DNA of 64,000 nucleotides. Origin: Ephemerocybe angulata (Eukaryota > Basidiomycota > Agaricomycetes > Agaricales > Psathyrellaceae). Each line of letters starts with the position of its first letter. The stretch's first letter is position 1. The notes under the pieces are model-generated. The model searched no databases. It saw nothing but the letters and a program-made list of their open reading frames with translations, and had not been told where the DNA came from. Below are positions 33,696 to 46,010 of the stretch, one piece after another. The translations under genes and the position numbers were made by a program. The DNA lies in the NCBI GenBank assembly GCA_013368325.1, contig JAACJK010000164.1, positions 868,001 to 932,000 on the forward strand, written 5' to 3'.

Positions 33696-34625
33696 TGGGT
33701 CTACCAGTCTCTTTGTCTTGTTTGTTAAGGACTCCAGCCTATAGTCACTCTATGCTTCAGTCTTAGCCTTCATATTGGACAGTGCTAACAGTAGTATGGA
33801 TTGTACATGTACTTTACCGTGGTCGAAGGCTCATATTATGACTTGAAATTCTTGATCAGCGTACAATAAGCAGCCTTGTTCTTCGATTTGAGCAGTAAAC
33901 TCCCTGTGGTACCCTTTTCCATGGGTCAACTAGGTCGGGCGCTTATTTAATGATCGGCCCAGGGCCAATTTTCGTGGGATTAGTTGACTAATCAATTTGA
34001 GCAGAGCACTCTGGGGAAAACCTCTCTTGTCACCGACATTCACCGCGCCATTAAACGACTGAGATGTAGTGCTTCACACTGGGTTCATTACTCCGGAATC
34101 CCAGTCTTATGGATTGCTAGTAACATCCTCGCTGTTCCCTCGAGATCAAAGCTTCGTTCAAGTTGGGATTCCAAGGTGACTGCAGGGTATGTGAGACGGC
34201 TACCCCAGGGAATGGCTCGAGAACCCCTGGCGTTCAAAGGGTATGCTCTTCAGACTGCTTCACGGTCTCATTGCATAGACTGCATGACTGGGAAATATCT
34301 TCGAGGACTCAAATTATGTGCCGCTTGGTTTGATGGAGAAGCGGTGGAAGGTCTCCATGTTTCCCCTTAACATCGGAAACAGCCCTCCAGGTCATTGGTG
34401 CGGAGAAATTGGCTGATCATAATCTGACTCTTAGAGGAAATCGAAGGGAGGATTGCAGGTCGGACCCAAATCGAAGGGTTCGTTGAGGCTGCTTCTGGGC
34501 TCCCGCTTGATCCCTCGCTGTGGGCATAAGGAAGTCAGTTTTAGTCCTTTGTCGAAGGCTGATATATGAGGAGAAGGCCCTGGGAAAGAAGTGGATCTGC
34601 ATATTCATCCTAACCACCAAACAGG
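33696..34625. other. intergenic, no gene supported
   Basis: A 930-base spacer between gene E and the DUF1996 gene. A frame at 33984-34370 reads STLGKTSLVTDI, which weakly recalls a P-loop, but no NTPase context follows. The stretch may contain a gene relic. The last 150 bases should carry the promoter of the next gene. Confidence 0.4.
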
Positions 34626-36176
34626 ATGTTCTGGTATGCCTTGGTCGTTGGCGCTTTGACGTCGCAAAGCTATGCAATGCTTCGCTTTCCCTGCTCTCAG
34701 CTCGTCACAGAGCGTTTCGACCCGTACGTTAAGACGCTTTTCATCAGGGTTTCTTTTCACATATTTTCTCACAGACTCGTAACGCCAGGGCAAGTCTCGC
34801 CTCACGTCCATCAAATAGTTGGCGGGGTAGGCACTCCACTGGGCTCATACCATATCAGGGGCACTCAAAACAACTCTAGAATGCCTTCAACCTCACCATG
34901 GACCCTAGTATTGACCTCCCAAACCTCGCAACTTGCACCACTTGCCGCTTCAAAGAAGACAAGTCTAACTACTGGACGGCAGTGATGTACTTCAAGCACG
35001 AGAATGGCAGCTTCATGAGGGTTCCCCAGATTCCAAATCATTTCACGGGGAGCCCTAATGGCGGGATGACTGTGTACTACATCCAGCCTCCGGTCTACGA
35101 AAAAGTGACTGCTTTCACCAAGGTGCGGGAAAAGCAGCTGTTCGACTCACCTCCACTCCATACACACTGAAGCTTGCGTTTGCAGGGCTTCCGAATGATC
35201 ACTGGTGAACCCATGATACGCTCTGAGAAGTACGGCTACTATGATATCCGCTCGTGGGCCCTGACATTCCGATGCTGGGACACTTTTGGTCCTTATGATC
35301 CGTCGAACCTGCCATTCGCTGGGCCAGGATCGCCAGTAGATTCATTCGCGTTGCCCAATCGCGCCTGCAACGGTGGTATCAGGAGCAATATCTTCTTCCC
35401 TTCGTGAGTCATTTTCGTTAAAAGGACATACGATAAGTTACGAGGTTTTGGGTTTATTCGATAGATGCTGGGATGGGAAGAACCTTGATTCGCCTGATCA
35501 TAAGGTAAGTAGGGCACATCGATATACTAGCACGAGGGATTCACAAAGTAAACCTGGAAATAAAGAGCCATATGGCCTTCATGGAGGGCGACGTTGGACC
35601 TGACGGAATCTTCTTCCGAAATAGCACTTGTCCCTCGACCCACCCAGTTCGGGTACCCATGGTGTTCTACGAGATCGTCTGGGACACGAAGATCTTCAAC
35701 CATATGTGGCCAAAGGATGGGAGCCAGCCTTTCGTACTCAGTATGGGCGATCCGTGAGCTCTTTCCTCCTCATTAGTCTGCTCAGCTGACGGAGCTGAAT
35801 GTATGTTATGAAGAACTGGCTTGGGACACCACGGCGACTACTTGTTTGGGTGGGAAGGCGACTCCCTGCAGCGAGCGATGGATGTTTGTACTGATGTCTC
35901 TGGCCGACCCGCGGATTGCGCTTCCGAGTTGACTGTCCTAACCGACGAAGAAATAAACAGCTGCAAGTTGCCTCCCATGGTCAACGAGAACGTTGAGGGC
36001 GAATGTGAGCATCTCTTAGCTGAAGCCTTGACCCGGTTTTATTTATATGCTCAGATCTATCGGCCCTTCCTGGATGCAACCCACTTCAAGAGGGACCGCA
36101 ATCTGCTACGATGGTTGCAAATTGCAATGCAGTGTCCACCACTGAAATCAGGCCAACACCCACACCGTCTGCTTAA
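34626..36176 (+). CDS. secreted DUF1996-domain protein
   Basis: A secreted fungal protein of the DUF1996 family; its biochemical role is unknown. A signal peptide (MFWYALVVGALTSQSYA) precedes MLRFPCSQLVTERFDPLVTPGQVSPHVHQIVGGNAFNLTMDPSIDLPNLATCTTC, the standard family opening. The core continues FKEDKSNYWTAVMYFKHENGSFMRVPQIPN, GGMTVYYIQPP, GFRMITGEP, NGGIRSNIFFPSCWDGKNLDSPDHKSHMAF, CPSTHPVRVPMVFYEIVWDT and [35 protein letters not shown]. The end (NSCKLPPMVNENVEGEYLSALPGCNPLQEGPQSATM) matches the family close. Introns fall after RFDP, IVGG, AFTK, FFPS, DHK, GDP and VEGE, each restoring frame. The stop is TAA 36174-36176. It is full length, with a Thr/Pro-rich tail. Confidence 0.92.
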
Positions 36177-36418
36177 ATTGCCTGTTACATCGAACCGATT
36201 AGTAGATGTACACTCAAGTGTGCTTGCCTTAAGCATTCATTTCGGTTGAATAAGAGACTGCGGGTCAGATATAGATCTCTATCCACATGACATGGGATCT
36301 CCACGAGGCCAAGTGCAGAGTCAGAACCTGCCCGGAGTGGCATGAGGTACGCAGGAGCACTCATCCTGATACCTGACCACCCACCCGGCATAGTACCCCC
36401 TTCTAATCCTTCATCGCC
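36177..36418. other. intergenic
   Basis: A 242-base spacer between two plus-strand genes. I see nothing in it beyond the likely promoter of the coiled-coil gene. Confidence 0.45.
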
Positions 36419-37212
36419 ATGACTTCGACTGGCCAGGCGGGAAAAGCATCGATCACAGCCACGATGTTAGTTACGGGTGAGCTGGGAGGCACTCTATCTG
36501 AGCCATCTTGGGCGCTTAATAAACTCTGGACAGGACTTGCCTTCTTTGTTGTTAGATGGTCCATCCAAAAGGGCTCGCTTCTTCTTACTGGTACTTGGAT
36601 TTCAATCTTATGTGCGGGTATCCATATCCTGCACTTGAAAAAGATTTGTGTTGAAGCAACCCGCCAATTGGTATGGAGTATTCCAATTCAATGTCTATGT
36701 CTAACGAGAATCGCACTCGAAGGAGACCTCTGTCCATCAGGTCCAAGCATTGCTGGATTTATGCAAGCGCAAAGATGCGAGGCTTCAACAGGAGGAGTTA
36801 GAGCAACTAGACCTCCAAGGTACGATTGTGGATCTCAGCCGCAAATTGGTTAGTCACACCTTCACTGGCCCAGTACTCCAGGATCCTGGATTCACCTGGA
36901 CTATGCAATTTTTAGATCGCTATGCAGACTGAGATGATCACAAAGGATTCAACAATCGCTCAGCTAAGCTCCGTATTGCAGAGTCGCGACGCACGAGAGA
37001 AGGCCTTAACACAGCGATTCCGCCAAGCGAGGAAGAATATCGTGAGGGAGTGGAAGGCTCGCGTCGATTCCCTGGAACATCTGAACGACGAGGTCACTCT
37101 CAAAAGCCGCGTACTTGAAGACGAACTCGTGGACTGCCGAGGGCAATTGGCTGCGCTGAGGGGCCATGGGCTTAGTGGTATTCCCGACGGTGGCCCTATC
37201 GGCTTCTCTTGA
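36419..37212 (+). CDS. small coiled-coil protein of unknown function
   Basis: I do not recognise the family. Four exons (36419-36476, 36556-36590, 36723-36848, 36916-37212) sum to 171 residues in one frame: MTSTGQAGKASITATMLVTDGPSKRARFFLL, then ETSVHQVQALLDLCKRKDARLQQEELEQLDLQGTIVDLSRKL, then IAMQTEMITKDSTIAQLSSVLQSRDAREKALTQRFRQARKNIVREWKARVDSLEHLNDEVTLKSRVLEDELVDCRGQLAALRGHG. Residues 32-160 form an almost unbroken coiled coil. The end GLSGIPDGGPIGFS is Gly-rich. The last exon is firm; the first two are less so, because the splice between exons 2 and 3 crosses a stretch where another frame has an ATG (MSMSNENRTRR). It could be a subunit of a filament, kinetochore or tethering complex; the sequence does not say which. 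Confidence 0.62.
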
Positions 37213-37335
37213 CGGTATCGTTGCAACTCTTGAGCCCGGCATAGGGCCAGCGGGGCCGTTCCCTTCTGAAGCGTTCCGAATGTCATTGTCGTCGACAAAT
37301 CTAATTAAAGATAAAGATGGGGATACATGGTCTGT

Positions 37336-38348
37336 CTATTGGAATTCCGGTTGGCAGAATTCACCAGGGCCATATGGCTGCAAAGGAAACATTAAAACGA
37401 AGTGTAGTGGGGTTTGAAACGCAGCACTCACCTTGGTCGTGAGGTTGGTAAGTCCAGCAGAGTTCTCGCTCGTTTGTCTGCCGCTCTGGGGTCCAGGCTT
37501 AGGCTTCTCGCCCTTGGCAAAGGCATCCAGCACCTTCTTTGTCGACTCGGGCGTGAGATCCTCCTGCATAGAAATGAGAAACAATGTAGGAATAGTCCGG
37601 AGGGAAGGTGCGCACATAGAAGTCGTCCCCGACAGCCATCATAGGCGCATTGCTGCAGGCACCCTGGCACTCGACCTCAACAACGGTAAACTTGCCGTCC
37701 TTGGTGGTCTGACCGGGGTGGATACCGCCGAGCTGACTGCACACGGTGTTCAAGATCTCTGTCGACCCTCGGAGCATACACGGTGTTGTCGTGCAAACCT
37801 GGACAAAGTGTGTACCGATAGGCTCACTAGAAAGAGTAAGAAAACAAACACGGAAGAAATGTTAACGGGCGACTCGCGAGGGACGTACCGGTTGAACATG
37901 GTGTAGAAGGTCGCGACCTCGTATACGCGCATAGCTGGCATCTCCAACAGCTTCGCGACGTAGTTCATGACGCTAATACTCGTCCAGCCCTTGTTCTGGC
38001 GCTGGCCGAGGTCGAGCAGGGGAATGACGGCGGCTTTCTTGTATTGGGGAGGGTACCGTGCAATGATCTCCTGGGCACGCTTCATGTTTTCGGTGTTGAA
38101 TTCAAAGGGGATCTGTGTTCGCAGTTTGAGCATTCGTCTTTATTCTCAGAGCGAGTATATGACCTTGGGATTGTTGTACTTCGTGTCCCGGTGCTACAAG
38201 AAGTGTCAGTTGGCAGAATTGAGTCCCGGGACCTGCTTTAACCTACCACGAAGAGAGCATCGGACCGCCGGGCAGGGGTGGTCGACAAGAACCGTCTCTG
38301 CGCCAGAGAGGCCCTGGGGATGGCGCGCCTTGCAATGGAGGAGAACAT
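37336..38348 (-). CDS. NADH:ubiquinone oxidoreductase 24-kDa subunit (NDUFV2 type)
   Basis: A matrix-arm subunit of respiratory complex I that carries a [2Fe-2S] cluster. From ATG 38348 the product starts with a mitochondrial presequence ([34 protein letters not shown]). It continues [106 protein letters not shown]. The four cluster ligands are the Cys pairs in VCTTTPC and [10 protein letters not shown]. The end [14 protein letters not shown] is the family signature and comes from a final short exon. Introns with GT-AG ends lie after DALFV, NNPK, MFN-R, DDFY and LTTK. The stop is at 37336-37338. Confidence 0.95.
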
Positions 38349-38513
38349 TGTAGAGGGTGGGGAGACTTGGTGGACGTTGCAAACTGTGAGCAACCTTCGC
38401 CGCCGTCGTTGGCGAGCGTCGCCGAAATTCCCACGTATTTCCCCACCAATCAGAATGCCCAAATTGAAATTTCCGGCGACTTCTGATTTCCGGCTCTTGC
38501 TACTTTACAGTGA

Positions 38514-41500
38514 CTACATATAATCCAGCATCGACCGCCGCCATTTTGTAGTGATCTCGTCGACTTTGAGCAACACCCCGGCAGTGACACTCCTCAGGCG
38601 AACCTCGTGAACTCCACCTTCTCCCTCCACTTTCAAGCCTTTCTCCAAGTTGCTAAAGATCTTTGCTGCCCACTCGCTTGTACCAAGAAGCAAATGAGTA
38701 TGGTCCAAGCTCAATGACCGCCCTCCGTCGACGGATATGGCACCATCCAACACACACAGTGCCAGTTCCAATGCCCCTCCCAATACTGAGGCTTCCTTTC
38801 CTCCAGCTCCTCCATCTTCGTCCATTCCTTCCGTGTGCGACACTGGCCTTGTCCCAATCGTGACGGCCAACTCCAAAGCGTCTGGAGCTATAATCGCCAG
38901 CCATTCCGGCGCATTCTGCGACGCGTTCACCAGGATGCCCAACGTCTTTAGGAAATGCGACAACACAAGCGGGTTCAATATCAGACCTGTTCCCGTTCCA
39001 TGGTATCTCGACCGTCCCTCCAGATGCGCCGTGCGTTCTTCACGCATTTGCTCCTCCCTCAGGAATAACCAGAACCGATTGGTCAAAGGCGCTATGAAAT
39101 ATTCTGCTGCAACCTCTGTAAAGGTCGTGCGCTTGGGAGGCGCTTGTGCACCCAGCTTGTTCGGCTTAGAGATCTCTGATATCCCAGAAGCCTTCTTGAT
39201 ACGGAGGACCTTCTCTCGAGCCAAGACCGGGTTCTCTGGGGGTTTCTGCTGGTCAAGAGCGTTCCGACTGATATTTTCCATCAGCAATGGTACGAGCTCT
39301 GAACTCTCGTTGCCTGCTGTCAGGTACTTGTTATGCAGAGACGGAGGGAGAGTTTTGCTTGGGAACGCAATGCGGTGGGCAGGCACGCGAGATTCCGGGA
39401 CGGGAAGGGAGGCCAGTTCCCGAGCACCGAGTGCCAGCGCGTTGAGGATGACATACCGCTGCTCAACGGAATACTGGTTCTTGAAGAACTCTTCAATCAG
39501 GGCACTGAGAGCAACATCAGTCAGAATGTGTTCCGTTCTTCAGAAGGAAGACTTACAGTGCAGCTTGACGCGGTGCGCAGGAGACCAGAGCAGTCATAGC
39601 ACCTTGCCTCTTTGCCGAGAAGCCCTCTATTTCGTAGTTGTCATTCAGAGAAAGGAGCGAATACTCGAGATTGACCGCGTTTTCGGCTGTTACACAGATA
39701 TCAGCCGCCATGTGCAAAGGGGAGACTAGGAAGACAATACCTAGTTCTGTCCCATAGTCCTTTTTCTTTCGAATGAGCTCTTCGGCAGTGTTAAGAGCCA
39801 TCTCTATTCTGTCCGCCTCGTGCGCATCTTCCGTGCTGGTCTTCTTCCCGCCCTTCAATAAATCTCCCAACTGTTTCAGGTATACCGGGCGAGGGACCTT
39901 CTTGACGTTCACGTTCAGCGATGGGTCCTTCTCAATCTCAGCAAGCTCAGAAGGCGTTGGAGAGGCAGATCGCGAAGAAGGTGGCGACTCATATCCCGCA
40001 AGGGAGTCGTCCGAATCGTACCCTGCGGCCGTATCCTTGAACTGCACCTTGGGCGGTTCAGGCTCATCCTCCACCTCCTCCATTGCCGCTCTCATGGCAG
40101 CTGGGGAGACCAGTTCCTCCAACGCAGCATCCGACTCGTCTGGAGGAGGGGCACCCATGTCTGCCTTTTCAACGTCGGCGTCGACGTCCCTGCCCCGGAG
40201 GAGTTTACGAAGTGCCCGTGCCCATGGTTTGCCAGACTCCTCTCCGTCCCAACCGCCGAATTCCAACTTCTTGCCGCTCATTCGAGCAATCTCCTCGCCA
40301 ACGAGCATCCCGCAGAGTCGGACGGACTTGTCTTGGTGCCCAAGATATCGACCTACGCCTTGGATAAAGCCTGTGTTGAAGGAGAGATCCCGCATTGGAG
40401 GAGAATCCTCTGAGAAGTAAGATGCTGAAAGCAGTAGTAATGAGGTAACAACTACGTCGAGCGTTAGCCTGGTCCTGTCCTATACGGAAATTATAGTCTT
40501 ACAATGGTGTTGAGACAGGAGAGAGTGCTTCACATGCTCTGGGTCAGCCCACCGCTCGAGAACGTTCTTCATCAGGGCTTCAAGCGCTATAATATCAATC
40601 CAATCAACGAGGATCGAGCAATGTTTAAATGACGAGGGACTCACCAGCCAAGTTAATATCCCCTCCACGCGAAGCTCCAGAGATCCAACATACGAACACT
40701 CGAGCATGCGACAGAGGCCAGCTTCGCTTCAAGATGATACTCGACACGGTCTCCCACAACTCCTCGGTATCCGGTTGAGGCGCCCCAACAAAATCGGTCA
40801 AAGTGATGGCCTCTTCCCGGACTAGTGCCCGTTGAGAAGGCGAATCGTCTAGGGGCGGCTCGAGGGTACGCAAGGAGCCGAAAAGTGAGATCAGAATCGA
40901 CTGGAGAGAAAGGACGGACGGCAGGTTCGCGAGGAGCTCGTTCCAGTGCGCAAAGTATGCCTGTCGATTCGGGGAGTATACTTTGGATTGGATTGTGGGG
41001 AGTGTGGCTTGGAAAAAGGATGGCTGGGTTCTTGTCGTTGGAGGGCTTGGAGGGAACGCGCCTTGCGCTACTAGTCTCCCAAGAAGATATGCTAAATAGG
41101 GGACGGACTCTTCATATGCGTCCTCTCAGATTCAACTCGGTCTCCTTTTTTAAGTTGGAAGAATTCACACCTTGTTTATCCTTTCCCGCCGACAAAGACG
41201 AAACCAAGTTCTCAACCCTCACAGCCAACCGGTTGAAGAAGGTCGCATTCTCCAGAACTCTCGGAATCATGCCCTCCAACCCCACTGAGTTCGCAACTTT
41301 AGCAGGAACATTGACCAGATTCGACACGCAATCCCCCCACACCCGCTCCTTCTCCGGACCATCAAGATCGTCCCTCGAAACCACAACCGCAGTATACAGC
41401 CTATCCACAGGGTACTGGATAGACAGCTCCCCCAACACGCGCAGAGCGTAGGGCGATAGAGGCGACGTCGAGACCAGGGTCGAATACGCCGCGACAGCCA

Positions 41501-41837
41501 CCTCTCCCGCAGCTCTAGACGCATTCGACATCGAATCTGGACAGAAATATTGATCCAGCAGAGGAAGGGCCCTCTTCTCTAGCAGAATCACATCCCATGT
41601 CGGTGCGATGTGCTGCAGGATGGCGCGCTGGAACTGCGAGATATGTCGAGAGATCTTGACAGAGGACGCGGTTCCAGATGGTAGTGGGTGTACATTGAAT
41701 CTCCTATACACAGGCGGCAGCAGTCCGATGCTGTCGAGCGGCGCGCTGAGATACGCTAGGAGGGTGTCGACGTTCTCGATAGGCGCCTGTAATTTGCTCA
41801 GAAGATCTTGGACCTCGTCCTGGGTGTTCGAGCTCAT
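38514..41837 (-). CDS. TEL2: Tel2/TELO2, telomere length regulation and TTT complex subunit
   Basis: Tel2 is the scaffold of the TTT (Tel2-Tti1-Tti2) co-chaperone that matures PIKK kinases such as ATM, ATR and TOR. From ATG 41837 the helical-repeat N-terminus reads MSSNTQDEVQDLLSKLQAPIENVDTLLAYLSAPLD. Later come VPYLAYLLGRLVAQGAF, AYFAHWNELLANLPSVLSLQSIL and FNTGFIQGVGRYLGHQDKSVRLCGMLVGEEIARM. An acidic loop (GYDSDDSLAGYESPPSSRSASPTPSELAEIE) carries possible CK2 sites. The conserved Tel2 domain follows (RPVYLKQLGDLLKGGKK to NLEYSLLSLNDNYEIEGFSAKRQGAMTALVSCAPRQAALALIEEFFKNQYSVEQRYVILNALALGARELA). The last part is again helical and ends at 38514. At least five introns are needed, including ones near 41190-41110, 40640-40480, 40440-40400, 39740-39690 and 39550-39490. 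It is full length for the family. Confidence 0.9.
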
Positions 41838-42184
41838 GATGGTGGATCATTTCTAAGCAGCAAGCGTTGATTCGACCGCGAATTCCGCAACGGTGAAGTC
41901 AAAATCAGAGGGCGACTACAATATATTCATCCACAGATACTATATAACATGTATACAACACACAGATCCAACAAGCCAGTGGGCGCAAAGCATCGAGAAT
42001 AATAAGTGAAACGAAGAAATGACATAGACACGCCTGGAACGCGATGATGAGCATCTACGTGAGGCGGTCGACGATACAAGTACAAAGATTGCGGGAGGGA
42101 GCGCCAAAAGGAGAGCTAGACACGAGGAAAAACGAGGCTTCCGGGAGGGAAGTGGTATGCTTTCATAGAATTGAAATTGACTTA
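41838..42184. other. promoter of TEL2 and 3' flank of histone H1 gene 1
   Basis: A 347-base spacer. AT-rich sequence at 41930-42010 suits the 3' flank of the H1 gene. I see no gene. Confidence 0.45.
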
Positions 42185-43322
42185 TTAGGCAGCAGTTGAG
42201 GCAGGTTTCTCAGTCTTGGACGCGGGCTTCGCCTTGGAGGCAAGTTTCGCTTTTGCGGATGCAGGCTTTGCTTTAGCAGCAGGAGCTTTGGCCTTTGACG
42301 CGGGCTTCGCCTTTGCAGAGGCGGGCTTGGCCCTGGCCGGGGCTGAAGCAGGTTTAGCCTTGGGCTTAGTCGCCGGTTTCTTGGCTTCGCCTGTAACGGC
42401 CTATGAGAATTAAGATTAGAAACTTCATGACAGAGCAAGACTTAGTATATGCATACCTTCTTCACAGCACCCTTCTTGCTGGAGGGTTTTTTCGCAGTGG
42501 CCGCAGCAGCCGGCTTCTTCGTGGTGGCTGCTGCCTTCTTAGGAGCAGCCGCTTTGGCCGCTGGAGCTTTCTTGGGCACAGTAGGCTTCTTGACAGGCTT
42601 TGCAGCAGGGGCCTTAGCCTTGTATGTGTCGGCCTTTACCTTCGCAGCGGCGGGTTTCTTGGCTGGGATGGCTGTGGCTTTAGCCTTGACGGGAGTCTTA
42701 CCCGTCCCGGCGGGTTTCTTGACGGCGGGCTTCGTGTTCTGGAAAAGCGTTAGCAATGAGAACATGTACAATGCAGGGGGAAGCATAATTTACCTCTTTC
42801 GCGGCGTCTGTCCTAGCCTTGGGGGCGAGTTTAACCTTGCCAGAGGGACCTTGGGAACATATGTTAGGCTGTGGATGCCGCCCCGCTGACTCATGGCAAC
42901 GACTTACCCTTGGGAAGGACGAAGACCCCCTTGTCGAAGCCAGAGGCGATAGCCCTGTTGAGCTGGCTAGCCGCAGTGGCGTTGAGTTCGATGTGGTACT
43001 TGTTCTCGACGAACTGTGGCAAAAGCGTGAGTTGGATGCGGAGAGGCTCCAACGTGTGCACGGACGCACCTTCTTGATCGTTGGTCGAGATACCCCGGTA
43101 CGGGCATCCTCTGGGTGGGCAGTGATGCATTCCTACGGTGGATAAGGATCAGGGACGTCCTGGAGCATTTTTCGGGGGAGCGCTTCCCCGAGGCTGGCGA
43201 GAACTGCGACGTACCTTGATCATGTCGACCCAAGAGGGGTGCGTGGCACCATGAGACTTGGAGGCGGCACCAGAGGCCTTGGAAGGAGCCTTGGCCGTCG
43301 CTTGCTTGGTTGCAGTGGTCAT
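42185..43322 (-). CDS. linker histone H1, gene 1
   Basis: Linker histone that binds nucleosomes at the DNA entry and exit site. From ATG 43322 it reads MTTATKQATAKAPSKASGAASKSHGATHPSWVDMIKECITAHPEDARTGVSRPTIKKFVENKYHIELNATAASQLNRAIASGFDKGVFVLPKGPSGKVKLAPKARTDAAKE, a winged-helix globular domain. The tail is almost all Lys, Ala and Pro (TKPAVKKPAGTGKTPVKAKATAIPAKKPAAAK and so on) and ends KPASTAA. Introns follow MIK, IKK, LPKG, AAKE and KKGAVKK. The positions after I-K, I-K-K and K-E are shared with H1 gene 2 at 46326, so the two are duplicates. The stop TAA is 42185-42187. Confidence 0.93.
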
Positions 43323-43976
43323 ATCGGGCGGGAGCAGAGAGGACGGGGTGTCGTGGAGGTAATGAACAGAGAGCGAGTGCGGGGGAAGGGGCGAGAAACG
43401 GGCATTTGTTCATACAAGACCCCCCAACCGCCAGCATCACGTGTCGAAACACCTTGCGCACGGACGCACATCTTCAAAGGTCCTAGCCCACAGTGGCCCG
43501 AAAGAGGCGAGAAACCAGAGCAGCATAGGCCCCTTGCCCACATGGCCTTCTCGGTGTAGGGAGTTTTCCAAGAGAGATAGCAGGCAAACGGCGAAGAAAT
43601 CGGCCAAGAAGAAGATGATGGCCAAGTCAGAGGATTTGCGAGTAAAGTTGGCGCGTCTGGAGCGCGATACGATATTTATTCTGGCGACATCCCGTAGCCA
43701 TGATAGTGCAGATGCCGAGGCAACAGGTTTGGCAGTAGAATTCGCGTCGAGGGGCGTTGGCGGCGGTGTGCACGGCGAGGAGGAAGGAGGACAAGGACGA
43801 GAATCGCTCCTGGCAACTTTTGCGCATCGGCAATTCCCATTCTCGCTTAAGTGTTCTGATCACGTAAGCCATTTGTTCCCATTCCACAGCGGGCGCCAGC
43901 AACGGCCGTCTTCAGTCTACTCCGAGTCGTATTCCTCGTACTTGGGTGCTGTCGCTCCCAGCGACGATAAAGAACC
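43323..43976. promoter_or_regulatory. divergent promoter region, H1 gene 1 / synthetase-like gene
   Basis: A 654-base spacer between divergent starts. Frames in it (for example 43441-44061 plus) overlap the next gene out of frame and have no family features. Histone promoters probably occupy the half nearest 43322. Confidence 0.4.
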
Positions 43977-46010
43977 ATGGCCTTCAATATTGCAGAGTAT
44001 CTGGTCACAGATGACCTCACAATCCTACTTGGTCTCATCGCAGCCACTGTCTTCCTCGTGAACAACCTCTACAAACCCCAACCCCTCGTACATCCCATCC
44101 TCCTTGGGCGCCAGAGCGATGTGGGCCGAGCTCGCAATCCAGGGGAGAGTGCTGTGTACAGAAACTACACGACAGGTCTTATGGGAAGGGTGAGTGAATC
44201 CCCCCGTCAGACGTTATTCAGCGCTAATTCAGCCTGCACAGTTCCCTCTTCGCCCCAGCAAGGATGTAGCCATTCTGGCAGACTTGGTTCGACCGGAAAC
44301 AGAGGGACCGCGCACACTATGGTCGACAAAGGTTACCGCTCTTCTGTGTGTCCCCTGATCGAACCGCCTAATGTATATTTGTCCCTGCAGATCTCCAACC
44401 ATGGATTCCAGGATCGTGTTGCATCAGTGGGCACTGGGCTTATTCGCCTCGCTTCTTTGAAGCCTCATGAGTCTACCGTTCTCCTTCTTTTGAACGACTG
44501 CGTTGGTTCGTGCCTCCAACGTGTAATAAACCCGTCCAAGTGCTTATCCTCTAGCAGAGTTCCTACTGAGCGACCTCGCGCTTGCTTCACATTCCATCCT
44601 GACATATACCCTGTCGTCATCCACCCTGCTCACACCTGTACTGGAGTCTCATCATCCGACCGCTGTCATCACTCATGCGTTTATGCTCCCCAGTCTCCTG
44701 GAACTCATCTACGACCATTGCGATGTGAGCGTTCAGCATACCATCATTGTGGTCGGAGAGCCTTCCGCCAGTGCACTGTCCAGCGTCGCAAGCAATGTCA
44801 CTGTTCTTAACTTTGCTGACGTGGAGAGGGAAGGAACCCGCACCCAAAAGATTCTTAGCCCAGTCCCGAGTACGTCTTCTTTAGTCATCGACGTGTACTA
44901 ACGCAATCGCTAACTGCGCATAGCGCCTAGCGACGTGTTCACCGTTTCGTTCTACGAAGCAGAGAATGGCCTTATCCAAGGCGCACAGCTGACGCACGCC
45001 AATATCACTGCTGGAGTAGCGGCTCTTCATGCCTTGCTTCCTGCCGCAAACGCGTTCACTCCTCTTGATACCATCACTTCGGCACATTCCCTCAGCACCA
45101 CTTACGGCAGGACGGTTGCTTACACTGCTCTCTACGAAGGAACAAGCTTCGCCACATTGGCAACATCTGCAGCATATCATATCGGCGATAGTACGTTCAT
45201 TACTGGAAAATTGACTACACGCGCCGCAACTGACTATACTAGAACCGGAGGTCTTGGATTCGAAAGATGCTATTTCTGGAACTCAGTACCCCATTCCCTC
45301 TCCGACTATCCTTTTCGTCAAGCCTGAGCACCTCAAGGCGATTGCGACAGACGTTATCAAGCAGGCTGCCCGGTCTTGGCTCCTATACCCGTTCGCCTGG
45401 AGGCACAAAATCTCGGGAGCGACAGAAGGCTTCATCACAAAAGAAAGCTTATGGGATCGTGTGGTGTTTGATGGTGCTCGTACCAAGATTCTGGGACCGA
45501 CTGCTGCCACCCTTAGAGCTGTTATTGTGAGCGGAGGTAAGAAATACTTTTTCGATTCATCAGAGGGATTTTGAGTTGACCGAATTCGATCCAGGGCCCG
45601 TGGAAGCTTCGCTGATGACTCCTGCCCGGATTGCCCTATCCGTGCCTATTGTGAACGTTCTCTCACACTCACTGGTATCGGGGCCTCTTCTTGCCTCCCA
45701 TGCCTTTGACCTGCAAGACTTCCCACCAGCCAGCACCAAATCCGGGATTGAGTTGCCCGCGCACACTGGGCCCCCCGGTGTCAATGTCGAGGTCAAATTG
45801 GTCGATGTGGACGACGAAGCTGTGGAGAATGGAGCCGACCCCGTGGGGGTGGTGTTTGTGCGGGGACCGCCCGTTGGGAAGTTGGTTAATGTCGATTCGG
45901 GTTATGTCGATGTCCCAGCCCAGAATTCTGAAGAAGATGAAGGATGGACTGGGCTCGGGCTGCGTGCCAAAGTCCATACCAATGGAGCGTTCGTTGTAAT
46001 GACCGATTAA
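43977..46010 (+). CDS. degenerate acyl-CoA synthetase-like (ANL superfamily) membrane protein
   Basis: The N-terminal anchor (MAFNIAEYLVTDDLTILLGLIAATVFLVNNLYKPQPLVHPILLGRQSDVG) and the order of later segments match fungal long-chain acyl-CoA synthetase-like proteins: VAILADLVRPETEGPRTLWSTK, VASVGTGLIRLASLKPHESTVLLLLNDCVAEFLLSDLALASHSI and TYTLSSSTLLTPVLESHHPTAVITHAFM. The adenylate-forming signature is damaged: where the Gly-rich TSGTTG-PKG loop should be, it reads SFYEAENGLIQGAQLTHANITAG. The helix after it is intact. The later VIVSGGPVEASLMTP and GVVFVRGPPVG blocks are present. The YGxTE block is not recognisable, and the protein ends at VVMTD without the C-terminal subdomain and its catalytic lysine. 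It therefore looks like a pseudoenzyme. At least six introns restore frame, e.g. MGR-FPLRPSKD, STK-ISNHGF, CV-AEFLL and GG-PVEAS. The stop is TAA 46008-46010. Confidence 0.8.

Noticed and set aside
33984..34370. possible P-loop (STLGKTSLVTDI) in a plus-strand frame
   Set aside because: No Walker B, no upstream start of sense and no splice continuation; too weak to call an NTPase relic.
38737..39729. 330-codon plus-strand frame opposite TEL2
   Set aside because: It lies fully antisense to well-supported TEL2 exons and has no family features. Long antisense frames are common here because codon usage is GC-biased.
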